Shown here: piece after piece, positions 18,777 through 29,162 of the stretch
How positions within the stretch are numbered: the stretch's first letter is position 1
Layout of the letters: every line of letters starts with the position of its first letter
Assembly (NCBI RefSeq): GCF_003970385.1
Contig: NZ_RXZH01000005.1
Span: 186,001 to 250,000, forward strand
Length of the DNA: 64,000 nucleotides
Direction: 5' to 3'
Source of the DNA: Vibrio aquaticus
GTDB lineage: Bacteria > Pseudomonadota > Gammaproteobacteria > Enterobacterales > Vibrionaceae
Program-made: the position numbers and the translations under genes
Notes under the pieces: model-generated
Told to the model about the DNA's origin: nothing
The model's input: only the letters and a program-made list of their open reading frames with translations
Databases searched by the model: none

Positions 18777-18897
18777 CCTTAAACCTATATATGTTGAGCC
18801 GGACTATTGTAGCTAGGGTCTAGTAAGGTTGCTACGGTTCGAATACACTTTGCGCAACAATAAATTGTGTCATGCCGACAATGAAATGGAAGCTGTT

Positions 18898-19656
18898 ATG
18901 AACAATCTACAACTAGAAAAAATACTCAATGAAAAACTGTCGCCTCAACTTATCAAAGACTATGCGCCAAATGGTTTGCAAGTAGAGGGAACTGACGAGA
19001 TTAAAAAAGTAGTGACAGGCGTGACGGCTTCTCAAGCTTTAATTGATCAAGCGGTTGAGCTAAATGCGGATGCACTCTTGGTCCACCACGGCTATTTTTG
19101 GAAAGGTGAGCCAGAGCCGATTCGCGGCATGAAGGGGAAGCGTATCCGTACGTTGATTAAAAATGACATCAACTTAATGGGCTATCACTTGCCACTAGAT
19201 ATTCACCCTGAACTTGGTAACAACGCCGAATTGGCGCGTTTGTTAGATATCGAAGTTGAAGGTGGTCTTGAAGGTCATCCGCAATCTGTAGCGATGTTTG
19301 GTCGACTAAAAACGCCGATGACTGGTGCCGAATTTGCTAGCAAGATAAACCAAGTACTTAAGCGTGAGCCTTTGCATATTGCTCCAGATAATGCCGATAA
19401 GATGATTGAAACGGTTGGCTGGTGTACTGGCGGCGGACAAGATTATATTGAGCTTGCTGCTAAGAATGGGCTAGATGCGTTTATTTCGGGTGAGATCTCA
19501 GAACGCACAACATATTCAGCACGAGAGCAGGACATTCATTATTTTGCCGCGGGTCACCATGCGACAGAACGCTATGGAATAAAAGCTCTGGGTGAGTGGT
19601 TAGCGAAAGAGCATGGGCTGGATGTTGAGTTTATCGATATTGATAATCCGGTTTAA
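18898..19656 (+). CDS. ybgI: Nif3-like dinuclear metal centre protein YbgI
   Basis: This is a member of the Nif3/YbgI family, widespread hexameric proteins with a two-metal site, described as a radiation-resistance or GTP-cyclohydrolase-like family of unclear role. Metal ligands are visible in ALLVHHGYFWKG and in the C-terminal FAAGHHATERYG. The start at 18898 (MNNLQLEKIL, GGAAG ribosome site) gives 252 residues, close to the 247 of E. coli YbgI; the frame runs 23 codons further upstream but those do not look like family sequence. It is monocistronic. Confidence 0.92.
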   Translation: MNNLQLEKILNEKLSPQLIKDYAPNGLQVEGTDEIKKVVTGVTASQALIDQAVELNADALLVHHGYFWKGEPEPIRGMKGKRIRTLIKNDINLMGYHLPLDIHPELGNNAELARLLDIEVEGGLEGHPQSVAMFGRLKTPMTGAEFASKINQVLKREPLHIAPDNADKMIETVGWCTGGGQDYIELAAKNGLDAFISGEISERTTYSAREQDIHYFAAGHHATERYGIKALGEWLAKEHGLDVEFIDIDNPV

Positions 19657-19720
19657 ACGAAGGACGGAACTCGTCTTACGGGAAAGCGGGAACGAGCTTG
19701 GCCCTGCGAGAGAAAGATTT

Positions 19721-19823
19721 GTCATTCCTTAGACCGAAGAATGAGGGAGTAAGGAATCTCTAAAGGTTGGTGGCTCGCGGTGAGAGCTCCTCAATTCACT
19801 CGCGCCTCGTTCTTGAGGATGAC
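19721..19823. repeat. 103-bp intergenic palindromic repeat, copy B
   Basis: It has the same length and ends as copy A (GTCATTCCTTAGA ... TTCTTGAGGATGAC) and the same hairpin arms. The middle third is diverged. It lies between convergent ybgI and gltA, just before the gltA terminator. A further 64 bp upstream (19657-19720) is unassigned and looks hairpin-prone. Confidence 0.85.
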
Positions 19824-19837
19824 AACCAATCTAATAA

Positions 19838-19868
19838 AAAAGGGCTGATGTTCACACATCAGCCCTTT
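19838..19868 (-). terminator. terminator of gltA
   Basis: The stem AAAGGGCTGATGT/ACATCAGCCCTTT with a four-base loop gives a T-run on the minus strand, 20 bases after the gltA stop. Confidence 0.92.
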
Positions 19869-19888
19869 AACTTTTTACTCGTCAGCGA

Positions 19889-21178
19889 TTATTCACGCTC
19901 GTGAAGAGGTGAGAACTCACGCTGCACTTCACCAGTGTATAGCTGGCGAGGGCGACCGATACGGTTAAGTGGATCGCTGTGCATTTCGTTCCAATGCGCA
20001 ATCCAACCGATAGTACGAGAAATCGCGAAGATAACTGTAAACATCGATACTGGAATACCAATCGCTTTAAGAATGATACCTGAGTAGAAATCTACGTTCG
20101 GGTACAGTTTCTTAGATACGAAGTACTCATCAGAAAGTGCGATACGCTCAAGTTCCATTGCTACGTCAAGTAGTGGATCTTTGATGTTTAGCTCTTTTAG
20201 AACTTCGTGACACGTTTCACGCATTACTGTTGCGCGAGGGTCGTAGTTCTTGTAAACACGGTGACCGAAGCCCATTAGGCGGAACGGGTCATCTTTATCC
20301 TTCGCTCGTGCTACGTACTCAGGAATGTTTTCTACACTGCCGATCTCTTCAAGCATCTTCAGACATGCTTCGTTAGCACCGCCGTGAGCTGGGCCCCATA
20401 GAGAAGCGATACCCGCTGCAATACATGCAAATGGGTTCGCACCTGAAGAACCAGATAGACGTACTGTAGACGTTGATGCATTTTGCTCGTGGTCTGCGTG
20501 TAGCGTAAAGATTTTATCCATCGCTTGAGCAACTACAGGGTTTACTTCGTATTCTTCACATGGGTTGGCAAACATCATGTGTAGGAAGTTTTCTGCGTAG
20601 TTTAGATCATTGCGTGGGTAGATAAATGGTTGACCGATTGTGTACTTGTAACACATCGCCGCTAGTGTTGGCATTTTCGACAGTAGTCGGTATGCCGCAA
20701 TTTCGCGGTGTTCGTCGTTATTAATGTCTAGTGAATCGTGGTAGAACGCAGCCAGTGCGCCAACCACACCACACATAACTGCCATTGGGTGTGCGTCACG
20801 TCGGAAGCCATGGAAAAAGCTTGCGATTTGCTCGTGCACCATAGTATGGCGAGTTACTGTCGTTTTGAATTGCTCGTATTGTTCACGGGTTGGGGCTTCA
20901 CCATAAAGAAGGATGTAACATACTTCTAAGTAATCAGCGTTGTTAGCTAACTGATCAATTGGATAACCGCGGTGCAAAAGAATACCTTTGCCGCCATCGA
21001 TATAGGTGATTTGAGATTCACAAGATGCAGTGGCAAGAAAACCTGGGTCAAAAGTGAAAAATCCATTTGCTCCCAGTTTACGAACGTCAATTACAGGTGT
21101 ACCAAGGGCACCTTCCATAATTGGTAGCTCGATAGGCGCTTGTCCTTCAACATGAAGGGTAGCTTTCTTATCCGCCAT
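19889..21178 (-). CDS. gltA: citrate synthase
   Basis: GltA condenses oxaloacetate and acetyl-CoA, the entry step of the TCA cycle. It is the large, NADH-inhibited Gram-negative type: 429 residues with an N-terminal beta domain. The signature [14 protein letters not shown] (about residues 303-316), the substrate-binding histidine in [10 protein letters not shown] and the catalytic aspartate in NVDFYSG are present. It is transcribed away from sdhCDAB across a 396-bp control region, as in other gammaproteobacteria. AAGGAGA precedes the ATG. Confidence 0.98.
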   Translation of the reverse strand: MADKKATLHVEGQAPIELPIMEGALGTPVIDVRKLGANGFFTFDPGFLATASCESQITYIDGGKGILLHRGYPIDQLANNADYLEVCYILLYGEAPTREQYEQFKTTVTRHTMVHEQIASFFHGFRRDAHPMAVMCGVVGALAAFYHDSLDINNDEHREIAAYRLLSKMPTLAAMCYKYTIGQPFIYPRNDLNYAENFLHMMFANPCEEYEVNPVVAQAMDKIFTLHADHEQNASTSTVRLSGSSGANPFACIAAGIASLWGPAHGGANEACLKMLEEIGSVENIPEYVARAKDKDDPFRLMGFGHRVYKNYDPRATVMRETCHEVLKELNIKDPLLDVAMELERIALSDEYFVSKKLYPNVDFYSGIILKAIGIPVSMFTVIFAISRTIGWIAHWNEMHSDPLNRIGRPRQLYTGEVQREFSPLHERE

Positions 21179-21574
21179 AACAATCTCCTTTGTTTTATTA
21201 TTAATCCGTCCAGGATGTTTTGTGTGACATTTTTGTACGTTGATTCGTTATCAAAGTCAATTTATCTCCTCTGATGTGTGCACTTGTTATGATTTTTTGA
21301 ACACGTAAGGTTAAAAATCTGTGCTGTGTAGCAAAAATTGTTACATCAATTGTATTAGAATGTTGCCAGCCGTATAGTGGCGCAGTAAATTTTGGTGGAA
21401 ACCTAATAAATTCAAGGCTTGAAACAATAGTGAGGTGAAGTTTTTAGTCTTGTTGTTAACAAAAATTTTACAAAATAGTCCGTCTTCAAATGGGTGTGAT
21501 TGTTAAATTAATGTTAACTTTTGAGGGTTTGCAACCAAAATTCGTTCATAACTATAAATGCTCAATGGAGCTGA
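21179..21574. promoter_or_regulatory. divergent control region of gltA and sdhCDAB
   Basis: This 396-bp AT-rich gap has no plausible gene. It holds a probable ArcA direct repeat near sdhC, a second GTTAAC-centred stretch at about 21454-21459, a TGTGA half-site at 21495-21499 that could be part of a weak CRP site, and a TATAAA element at 21553-21558. The last lies so close to the sdhC GTG that the true promoter may be further upstream. Confidence 0.55.
21500..21518. promoter_or_regulatory. probable ArcA-P binding site upstream of sdhC
   Basis: Two GTTAA elements at 21502-21506 and 21513-21517 are spaced 11 bp centre to centre, the known geometry of ArcA boxes. ArcA repression of sdh under low oxygen is established in E. 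coli; it is inferred here. Confidence 0.6.
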
Positions 21575-21967
21575 GTGAGCAAGCCCGTGAAAGAAAGAAA
21601 GTCAAGACCTGTTAATTTAGATTTACAGACCATTCGCTTTCCGATCACAGCAATCGCATCTATTTTGCACCGTGTGTCTGGTGTAATTACGTTTGTCGCG
21701 GTCGGGATCCTACTTTGGTTACTATCCATATCTTTATCCTCTCCTGTAGGTTACGCACAAGCAGTCGACATCGTTGACGGTTTCTTCGTGAAATTTATCT
21801 TGTGGGGAATCTTAACGGCATTGGCCTATCACATCGCTGGTGGTATTCGTCACCTTCTGATGGACTTAGGTCATTTTGAAGAGCTGGAATCTGGCGCGAT
21901 GAGCGCTAAGGTTGCATTCGCAGCGACAGCCGTACTGTCACTACTAGCGGGGATTATGGTGTGGTAA
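21575..21967 (+). CDS. sdhC: succinate dehydrogenase cytochrome b556 subunit
   Basis: SdhC is a membrane anchor of complex II, with three hydrophobic helices and heme b ligation. The family signature RPVNLDLQTIRFPITAIAS followed by LHRVSG is at the start, and HRVSG / AYHIAGGIRHLLMD hold the heme-ligand histidine region. It has 130 residues with a GTG start at 21575 preceded by GGAG. It overlaps sdhD by 7 bp, indicating coupled translation. Confidence 0.95.
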   Translation: MSKPVKERKSRPVNLDLQTIRFPITAIASILHRVSGVITFVAVGILLWLLSISLSSPVGYAQAVDIVDGFFVKFILWGILTALAYHIAGGIRHLLMDLGHFEELESGAMSAKVAFAATAVLSLLAGIMVW

Positions 21968-22305
21968 AACATATTTCATCTTTTGGTCGTAATGGTGTCC
22001 ACGATTTCCTGTTGATTCGTGCGACCGCGATCATTATGACTCTATACACAATTTATCTCGTGAGCTTTTGTGCTTTCACAGATATCTCTTACGTATCTTG
22101 GACTCAGTTCTTTGGTGGCACGTTCACTAAAGTGTTCACGATGCTAGCGTTAGTTTCGGTTCTAATCCATGCGTGGATTGGCTTGTGGCAGGTTCTTACT
22201 GACTACATTAAATGCGCTAAGCTTCGTGGCGGCCTTCAGTTAGCGGTTATTGCGGTACTGTTTGGTTACTTCTTCTCTGGTCTATTTATTTTGTGGGGTG
22301 CGTAA
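21961..22305 (+). CDS. sdhD: succinate dehydrogenase membrane anchor subunit
   Basis: SdhD is the second hydrophobic anchor of complex II, of 114 residues with three membrane segments. The family pattern LLIRATAIIMTLYTIYLV and HAWIGLWQVLTDYIK near residue 70 (quinone/heme site) is clear. The GTG start overlaps the end of sdhC and the stop abuts the sdhA GTG with no gap. Confidence 0.95.
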   Translation: MVKHISSFGRNGVHDFLLIRATAIIMTLYTIYLVSFCAFTDISYVSWTQFFGGTFTKVFTMLALVSVLIHAWIGLWQVLTDYIKCAKLRGGLQLAVIAVLFGYFFSGLFILWGA

Positions 22306-24072
22306 GTGTCTATTCCAGTTCGCGAATTTGATGCCGTAGTAATCGGCGCTGGTGGTGCAGGCATGCGTGCTGCGCTACAAATCTCTGAGCAAGGCCTATC
22401 ATGTGCTTTGCTTTCTAAAGTATTTCCTACCCGTTCTCATACTGTATCAGCACAAGGTGGTATCACTGTTGCGTTAGGTAACGCACATGAAGATCACTGG
22501 GAACAGCACATGTACGATACTGTTAAAGGTTCTGACTACATCGGTGACCAAGACGCTATCGAATACATGTGTAAGAATGGTCCTGAGTCTGTTATTGAAC
22601 TTGAGAAAATGGGTCTACCTTTCTCACGTTTCGACAACGGTACTATCTACCAACGTCCATTTGGTGGTCAGTCAAAGAACTTTGGTGGTGAGCAGGCTGC
22701 ACGTACGGCAGCGGCTGCAGACCGTACTGGTCATGCACTTCTACACACGCTTTACCAACAAAACATCAAGCACAAAACAACGGTTTTCTCTGAGTGGTAT
22801 GCACTGGATCTTGTGAAGAACGAAGATGGTGTTGTTTTAGGTTGTACTGCGCTTTGTATGGAAACGGGTGAAGTGTGTTACTTCAAATCAAAAGCAACCA
22901 TCCTAGCGACGGGTGGTGCTGGTCGTATCTACGCATCAACAACCAATGCTCACATCAACACGGGTGATGGTGTTGGTATGGCGCTACGTGCAGGCGTACC
23001 AATGCAAGACATGGAAATGTGGCAGTTCCACCCAACGGGTATCGCTGGCGCAGGTGTTCTTGTAACCGAAGGCTGTCGTGGTGAAGGTGGTTACCTTCTT
23101 AACAAAGATGGCGAACGCTTTATGGAGCGTTACGCACCTAACGCGAAAGACCTTGCTGGTCGTGACGTTGTTGCTCGTTCAATGATGATCGAAATTCGTG
23201 AAGGTCGTGGTTGCGATGGTCCTTGGGGGCCACACATTAAACTGAAACTGGATCACCTAGGTAAAGAGACGCTTGAGTCACGCCTACCTGGTGTATGTGA
23301 ACTGTCTCGTACGTTTGCTCACGTTGACCCAGTGAAAGAGCCAATTCCAGTCATTCCAACTTGTCACTACATGATGGGTGGTGTCCCAACTCAGGTTTCT
23401 GGTCAAGCAATCAAGCAAGATGAAACAGGTGCAGACGTTGAAGTTCAAGGTCTATTTGCTTGTGGCGAAATCGCATCAGTATCTGTACACGGTGCTAACC
23501 GCCTTGGTGGTAACTCTCTACTAGACTTGGTGGTATTCGGCCGTGCAACAGGTCTGCACCTAGGTGAAACCCTAGCGAAGCAAGCTGAAGCGAAACCAGC
23601 AACGGAAGCTGACATTGAGCGTTCTCTAGAGCGTTACAACCGTTGGGAAAACAGCACTGAGGGTGAAGACCCAGCACAAATTCGTAAAGACCTTCAGCAA
23701 TGTATGCAGAATAACTTCTCGGTATTCCGTGAAGGTGACGCAATGGCAAAAGGCCTAGAAGAGCTAAAAGTTATCCGTGAGCGTCTGAAGAATGCGCACC
23801 TTGCTGACAAGTCGACTGAATTCAATACTCAACGTATCGAGTGTTTAGAACTAGAAAACTTAATGGAAACAGCTTATGCGACGGCGGTTGCGGCAAACTA
23901 CCGTACAGAAAGCCGTGGCGCGCATGCTCGCTTTGATTTCCCAGACCGTGATGATTCTCAGTGGCTATGTCACTCAGTCTACAATCCAGAAACGGAAGCA
24001 ATGGCGAAGCGCGATGTAAACATGGAACCGGTTCATCGTGAAGCGTTCCCACCAAAAGCACGTACGTACTAA
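22306..24072 (+). CDS. sdhA: succinate dehydrogenase flavoprotein subunit
   Basis: SdhA oxidises succinate to fumarate with covalently bound FAD. The dinucleotide loop GAGGAG is at residues 14-19 and the FAD-linking His45 is in [18 protein letters not shown], the active-site [13 protein letters not shown] and the RSESRGAH-type motif (RTESRGAH) follow. The 588 residues match E. coli SdhA. The GTG start directly follows the sdhD stop, and AAGGGAAGGAGGG precedes the next gene, sdhB. Confidence 0.98.
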   Translation: MSIPVREFDAVVIGAGGAGMRAALQISEQGLSCALLSKVFPTRSHTVSAQGGITVALGNAHEDHWEQHMYDTVKGSDYIGDQDAIEYMCKNGPESVIELEKMGLPFSRFDNGTIYQRPFGGQSKNFGGEQAARTAAAADRTGHALLHTLYQQNIKHKTTVFSEWYALDLVKNEDGVVLGCTALCMETGEVCYFKSKATILATGGAGRIYASTTNAHINTGDGVGMALRAGVPMQDMEMWQFHPTGIAGAGVLVTEGCRGEGGYLLNKDGERFMERYAPNAKDLAGRDVVARSMMIEIREGRGCDGPWGPHIKLKLDHLGKETLESRLPGVCELSRTFAHVDPVKEPIPVIPTCHYMMGGVPTQVSGQAIKQDETGADVEVQGLFACGEIASVSVHGANRLGGNSLLDLVVFGRATGLHLGETLAKQAEAKPATEADIERSLERYNRWENSTEGEDPAQIRKDLQQCMQNNFSVFREGDAMAKGLEELKVIRERLKNAHLADKSTEFNTQRIECLELENLMETAYATAVAANYRTESRGAHARFDFPDRDDSQWLCHSVYNPETEAMAKRDVNMEPVHREAFPPKARTY

Positions 24073-24090
24073 GGGAAGGAGGGTAATATT

Positions 24091-24801
24091 ATGAAACTGA
24101 ATTTCTCTTTGTACCGTTACAACCCAGACGTTGACCAAAAGCCTTACATGAAAGATTACACCCTTGAGGTGGAAGAAGGCTCTGACATGATGCTATTGGA
24201 TGCGTTAATCCTGCTAAAAGAGCAAGATCCAACCATCTCATTCCGTCGTTCATGTCGTGAAGGTGTTTGTGGTTCAGATGGTCTGAACATGAATGGTAAG
24301 AACGGTCTCGCGTGTATCACTCCGTTGTCGGCACTACAAGGCGACAAAATTGTGATTCGCCCACTGCCAGGTTTACCGGTCGTTCGTGATCTTATCGTTG
24401 ATATGACACAGTTCTATGACAACTATGCGAAAGTTAAGCCTTTCTTGATTGATGATGGAGCTCTTCCACCATCAAGAGAGAATCTGCAATCGCCAGATGA
24501 GCGTGCGCATCTTGACGGCCTATACGAATGTATCATGTGTGCATGTTGTACAACATCATGCCCATCGTTCTGGTGGAACCCTGATAAATTCCTTGGCCCA
24601 GCTGGTTTACTTGCCGCTTACCGTTGGTTAATTGATAGCCGAGATACCGCAACAGATGAACGTCTATCAAATCTTGATGATGCATTTAGCGTTTTCCGTT
24701 GCCATGGCATCATGAATTGTGTAAGTGTTTGTCCTAAGGGACTAAATCCGACGAAAGCGATTGGTCACATCAAGACGATGTTAGTGAATCGTTCCGTCTA
24801 A
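24091..24801 (+). CDS. sdhB: succinate dehydrogenase iron-sulfur subunit
   Basis: SdhB carries electrons from FAD to quinone through three clusters. The 2Fe-2S ligands are Cys55, Cys60, Asp63 and Cys75 (SCREGVCGSDG...LAC), the Asp being the usual enterobacterial variant. CIMCACCTTSCP and CHGIMNCVSVCPKGLNP supply the 4Fe-4S and 3Fe-4S ligands. The 236 residues match the family. It is followed by a 95-bp gap with a hairpin before sucA. Confidence 0.97.
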   Translation: MKLNFSLYRYNPDVDQKPYMKDYTLEVEEGSDMMLLDALILLKEQDPTISFRRSCREGVCGSDGLNMNGKNGLACITPLSALQGDKIVIRPLPGLPVVRDLIVDMTQFYDNYAKVKPFLIDDGALPPSRENLQSPDERAHLDGLYECIMCACCTTSCPSFWWNPDKFLGPAGLLAAYRWLIDSRDTATDERLSNLDDAFSVFRCHGIMNCVSVCPKGLNPTKAIGHIKTMLVNRSV

Positions 24802-24817
24802 TTTAACAACAAAAATT

Positions 24818-24838
24818 GCCGACCTAATTTGGGTCGGC
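24818..24838 (+). other. intercistronic hairpin between sdhB and sucA
   Basis: A seven-pair stem (GCCGACC with GGTCGGC) lies 16 bases after the sdhB stop. Only a weak T tract follows (CTCTTAAT), so it is more likely a processing or stabilising structure, or a leaky terminator, than a full stop. Confidence 0.55.
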
Positions 24839-24896
24839 TCTTAATAGCTCGGCGTAAGACCGCAGCAAACGTGAAAACTACTGGTTAAGGGAAAAT

Positions 24897-27722
24897 ATGC
24901 ACAACGGCGTGATGAAGGCATGGCTCGAGTCTTCACACTTGGCTGGCGCCAATGCAACGTATGTAGAGGACCTCTACGAACTGTATCTAAGTGATCCCGA
25001 TCTGGTAAGTGAGGAGTGGAAACGCGTATTTGATGGTTTACCTAAGCCATCTGAAGAAGTGGTAGAACAACCACATTCGCGTGTCCGTGACTACTTCCGA
25101 CGACTCGCTCAAGAAACAAAGCATTACAGTGTCCAGGTTAGTGACCCAGATGTCGACGCTAAACAAGTTAAAGTACTTCAATTAATCAATGCTTACCGAT
25201 TCCGTGGACACGAAGCGGCACAGCTTGATCCTCTAGGTTTATGGCTACGCCCACCTGTGGCGGAGTTAGACCATGCATTCCACAATCTTACCGAAGATGA
25301 TCTAGAAGAATCATTCAACGTAGGTTCTTTTGCCGTTGGCCAAGAAACTATGCCGTTGAAAGATATCTATTCAGCGCTTAAGAAGACGTACTGTGGTTCT
25401 ATCGGTGCAGAATACATGCACATGACAGACACAGAGCAAAAACGTTGGATTCAACAGCGTCTAGAATCTGTTGTCGGTCAGCCATCTTTCTCAAACGAAG
25501 AAAAGCACATGTTCTTAGACGAGCTGACAGCAGCTGAAGGTCTAGAGCGTTACTTGGGTGCAAAATTCCCAGGTGCGAAGCGATTCTCGCTTGAAGGCGG
25601 TGATGCCCTGATTCCAATGACGAAAGAACTGATTCGTCATGCAGGTGCAAGTGGTATGCGTGAAGTGGTTATCGGTATGGCCCACCGTGGTCGTCTGAAC
25701 ATGCTAGTCAACGTACTAGGCAAAAAACCACAAGACCTATTTGATGAGTTTGCTGGTAAGCATGACGAAACTTGGGGTACCGGTGATGTTAAGTATCACC
25801 AAGGTTTCTCGGCAGACTTTGCAACGCCAGGTGGTGATGTTCACTTAGCGCTTGCCTTTAACCCATCTCACCTTGAGATTGTAAACCCAGTAGTTATTGG
25901 TTCAGTCCGAGCTCGTCAAGACCGCTTAGGCGATAAGACGGGCAGTACGGTTCTTCCAATCACTATTCACGGTGACTCGGCAATTGCTGGTCAGGGCGTA
26001 GTAGCAGAGACGTTCAACATGTCTCAGGCGCGTGGTTTCCAAGTTGGTGGTACCGTACGTATCGTAGTCAATAACCAAGTTGGCTTCACAACGTCTAACC
26101 CGACTGATACCCGTTCTACGATGTACTGTACTGATATCGCGAAGATGGTACAGGCGCCGATTTTCCACGTTAACGCCGATGACCCAGAAGCGGTGGCTTT
26201 TGTCACTCGCATTGCTCTGGATTACCGTAACGAATTTAAACGTGATGTTGTGATTGATTTGGTGTGTTACCGCCGTCATGGTCACAACGAAGCGGATGAG
26301 CCGAATGCGACTCAGCCTCTTATGTATCAAAAAATCAAGAAGCACCCAACGCCACGTAAGCTTTATGCTGACGTGCTGATGGAGAAAGAGATCCTTGGTA
26401 TTGATACAGCAACACAACTTGTGAATGAATACCGTGATGCACTGGATCATGGTGAAGTTGTGGTGAAAGAGTGGCGTCCTATGGCTCTACACTCAGTAGA
26501 CTGGTCACCATACCTTGGCCATGATTGGGATGTTGAGTGGGACAACAAGTTTGATACTCAGCGTCTTCTTGAGCTCGGTACGCGCCTAACTACTTACCCT
26601 GATAGTCACAAGCTACAGAGTCGTGTAAACAAGCTTTACAACGATCGTAAAGCGATGTTGAGTGGCGAGAAAGCGATCGACTGGGGTATGGCAGAAACAC
26701 TGGCGTATGCAACACTTGTTGATGATGGTAAGCGTATTCGTATCTCTGGTCAGGATTCTGGTCGTGGTACTTTCTTCCACCGTCACTCAGTTCTGCATAA
26801 CCAGAATGATGCGAGCACCTATGTTCCACTAGCGAACATTCATGACAAGCAAGGTCCTTTCCAAGTATTCGACTCAGTCCTATCAGAAGAAGCAGTACTT
26901 GCGTTTGAATACGGCTACGCAACAGCTGAGCCAAGCGGCCTTACCCTTTGGGAAGCGCAGTTTGGTGACTTTGCTAACGGTGCACAGGTGGTCATTGACC
27001 AATTCATTTCATCAGGTGAGCAAAAGTGGGCACGTCTATGTGGCTTAACAATGCTACTTCCTCATGGTTATGAAGGTCAGGGTCCAGAACACTCATCAGC
27101 TCGTCTAGAACGTTACCTACAATTATGTGCTGAACAAAACATGCAGGTTGTTGTGCCATCAACTCCGGCTCAGGTTTACCACATGATTCGTCGTCAGGTT
27201 GTTCGTCCAATGCGTCGTCCGCTGATTGTGATGTCTCCTAAGTCTCTACTTCGTCATCCTTTGTGTACGTCAACAATGGAAGATCTTGCGGATGGTACAT
27301 TCCAGCCAGCAATTCCTGAAATTGATAGCCTAGATGCTGCGAAAGTGAAACGCGTAGTGTTCTGTTCAGGTAAGGTTTATTTCGACCTACTAGAACAGCG
27401 CCGCAACAATGAGCAAGAAGATGTTGCGATTGTTCGTATCGAACAGCTTTACCCATTCCCTCTGGATGAAGTAAAAGCGGCGATTGAGCAATACACAAAC
27501 GTTGAAGATTTCGTTTGGTGTCAAGAAGAGCCTCAAAACCAAGGTGCTTGGTACTGTAGCCAACACAACTTCCGTGCTGCTATCCCTGCGGGTGCTGACC
27601 TTAAGTATGCTGGTCGTCCAGCGTCAGCATCACCGGCAGTTGGCTATATGTCAGTACACTTGAAACAACAAAAAGCGCTAATTGAAGATGCGCTGAACGT
27701 GAATACAAAAACTTCGGACTAA
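24897..27722 (+). CDS. sucA: 2-oxoglutarate dehydrogenase E1 component
   Basis: SucA is the thiamine-diphosphate decarboxylase of the 2-oxoglutarate dehydrogenase complex. The N-terminal E2-binding segment (MKAWLESSHLAGANATYVEDLYELYL), the TPP region with HGDSAIAGQGVVAE and the C-terminal transketolase-like domain (ISGQDSGRGTFFHRHSVLHNQ) are intact. The 941 residues agree with E. coli SucA (933). The AAGG-like ribosome site is weak (TTAAGGGAAAAT). It lies 28 bp upstream of sucB. It probably shares the sdh transcript, with an extra promoter possible in the sdhB-sucA gap. Confidence 0.97.
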   Translation: MHNGVMKAWLESSHLAGANATYVEDLYELYLSDPDLVSEEWKRVFDGLPKPSEEVVEQPHSRVRDYFRRLAQETKHYSVQVSDPDVDAKQVKVLQLINAYRFRGHEAAQLDPLGLWLRPPVAELDHAFHNLTEDDLEESFNVGSFAVGQETMPLKDIYSALKKTYCGSIGAEYMHMTDTEQKRWIQQRLESVVGQPSFSNEEKHMFLDELTAAEGLERYLGAKFPGAKRFSLEGGDALIPMTKELIRHAGASGMREVVIGMAHRGRLNMLVNVLGKKPQDLFDEFAGKHDETWGTGDVKYHQGFSADFATPGGDVHLALAFNPSHLEIVNPVVIGSVRARQDRLGDKTGSTVLPITIHGDSAIAGQGVVAETFNMSQARGFQVGGTVRIVVNNQVGFTTSNPTDTRSTMYCTDIAKMVQAPIFHVNADDPEAVAFVTRIALDYRNEFKRDVVIDLVCYRRHGHNEADEPNATQPLMYQKIKKHPTPRKLYADVLMEKEILGIDTATQLVNEYRDALDHGEVVVKEWRPMALHSVDWSPYLGHDWDVEWDNKFDTQRLLELGTRLTTYPDSHKLQSRVNKLYNDRKAMLSGEKAIDWGMAETLAYATLVDDGKRIRISGQDSGRGTFFHRHSVLHNQNDASTYVPLANIHDKQGPFQVFDSVLSEEAVLAFEYGYATAEPSGLTLWEAQFGDFANGAQVVIDQFISSGEQKWARLCGLTMLLPHGYEGQGPEHSSARLERYLQLCAEQNMQVVVPSTPAQVYHMIRRQVVRPMRRPLIVMSPKSLLRHPLCTSTMEDLADGTFQPAIPEIDSLDAAKVKRVVFCSGKVYFDLLEQRRNNEQEDVAIVRIEQLYPFPLDEVKAAIEQYTNVEDFVWCQEEPQNQGAWYCSQHNFRAAIPAGADLKYAGRPASASPAVGYMSVHLKQQKALIEDALNVNTKTSD

Positions 27723-27750
27723 GAACTAGAAGTTAAAGGAAGAAACAGAT

Positions 27751-28956
27751 ATGACAATTGAAATTCTGGTTCCAGATTTACCTGAATCTGTTGCAGACGC
27801 TACAGTGGCGACTTGGCACAAACAACCTGGTGACGCAGTAGAGCGTGACGAAGTTCTGGTTGATATTGAAACGGATAAAGTGGTTCTTGAAGTACCAGCG
27901 CCAGAGGCGGGTGTTCTTGAAGCAATCATTGAAGTAGAAGGTGCCACAGTACTTTCTAAGCAGCTAATCGCTAAGCTAAAGCCTGGTGCGGTAGCGGGTG
28001 AACCAACTACGGACACGACTGAGTCTACAGAAGCTTCTCCAGATAAACGTCACAAAGCAGCGCTGACTGAAGAAAGCAATGATGCGCTAAGCCCAGCGGT
28101 TCGTCGTCTACTAGCTGAGCATGGTCTAGAAGCATCACAAGTGAAAGGGACGGGTGTTGGCGGTCGTATCACTCGTGAAGATATTGATGCGCACATCGCA
28201 AACGCGAAAGCAGCACCTAAAGCGGAAGCACCAGCGGCAGAAGCGCCTGCAGCTGCTCGTAGCCAGAAGCGCGTTCCAATGACGCGTCTGCGTAAGACAG
28301 TAGCAAACCGTCTTCTAGAAGCGAAGAACAGCACGGCAATGCTGACAACGTTCAACGAAGTGAACATGAAACCTATCATGGACCTTCGCAAGCAGTACAA
28401 AGACCAGTTCGAAGAGCGTCACGGTATTCGTTTAGGCTTTATGTCTTTCTATGTGAAAGCAGTAACAGAAGCACTAAAACGATACCCTGAAGTGAACGCG
28501 TCTATCGACGGTGATGATATTGTTTACCACAACTACTTCGACATCAGCATGGCGGTATCTACGCCACGTGGTCTAGTGACACCTGTTCTTAAAGACTGTG
28601 ACACGCTAGGTTTTGCTGATGTAGAGAAGGGCATCAAAGAGCTAGCAATCAAAGGTCGTGACGGCAAGCTAACCGTTGATGAACTCATCGGTGGTAACTT
28701 CACTATCACTAACGGTGGTGTGTTTGGCTCTCTAATGTCTACACCTATCATCAACCCACCCCAGTCAGCAATTCTTGGTATGCACAAGATTCAAGAGCGC
28801 CCAATGGCGGTGGACGGTAAGGTTGAAATCCTGCCGATGATGTACCTAGCACTGTCTTACGATCACCGTCTAATCGATGGCCGTGAGTCTGTGGGCTTCC
28901 TAGTAACCATTAAAGAATTACTAGAAGATCCTGCACGTCTGTTATTAGACGTTTAA
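27751..28956 (+). CDS. sucB: dihydrolipoyllysine-residue succinyltransferase (E2)
   Basis: SucB is the core of the 2-oxoglutarate dehydrogenase complex. It has one lipoyl domain with Lys43 in ETDKVVLEV, a peripheral-subunit binding domain ([22 protein letters not shown], broken by residue variations), an Ala/Pro/Glu-rich linker, and the catalytic domain with His372 and Asp376 in DHRLIDG. The 401 residues are typical. No E3 (lpd) gene lies here, so it must be encoded elsewhere. An AGGAAG site precedes the ATG. Confidence 0.97.
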   Translation: MTIEILVPDLPESVADATVATWHKQPGDAVERDEVLVDIETDKVVLEVPAPEAGVLEAIIEVEGATVLSKQLIAKLKPGAVAGEPTTDTTESTEASPDKRHKAALTEESNDALSPAVRRLLAEHGLEASQVKGTGVGGRITREDIDAHIANAKAAPKAEAPAAEAPAAARSQKRVPMTRLRKTVANRLLEAKNSTAMLTTFNEVNMKPIMDLRKQYKDQFEERHGIRLGFMSFYVKAVTEALKRYPEVNASIDGDDIVYHNYFDISMAVSTPRGLVTPVLKDCDTLGFADVEKGIKELAIKGRDGKLTVDELIGGNFTITNGGVFGSLMSTPIINPPQSAILGMHKIQERPMAVDGKVEILPMMYLALSYDHRLIDGRESVGFLVTIKELLEDPARLLLDV

Positions 28957-29162
28957 TATCGCTAAAACGTCTAGTTACTCAGCGTAGCTAGACGTTCGAT
29001 AGTTTCAAAGGTTAGATTAGCTCAACTGTCTGGCCTTCATTTGAATCACTTGGTATCGATAAATATTGAGTGATTGATTTGAGAAGACCCTACAGACGAC
29101 CGCACTATAGCGGCGTTATGGAAATAATAATCCCTTAAAGGGAAAATAAACGGAATATCAAA
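28957..29162 (+). other. 206-bp intercistronic region between sucB and sucC
   Basis: In E. coli the sucB-sucC gap is short, whereas here it is 206 bp without a gene. It holds a nine-pair stem (AACGTCTAG at 28966-28974 with CTAGACGTT at 28988-28996) with no T-run after it, a run of AT-rich sequence that could hold a promoter for sucCD, and AAAGGGAAAATAAACGG ahead of the sucC start. It may separate expression of sucAB and sucCD. Confidence 0.5.

Noticed and set aside
25926..26450. 174-codon minus-strand frame inside sucA
   Set aside because: It lies wholly antisense to well-conserved sucA codons and its composition (many Arg, His, Ile) is typical of antisense frames.
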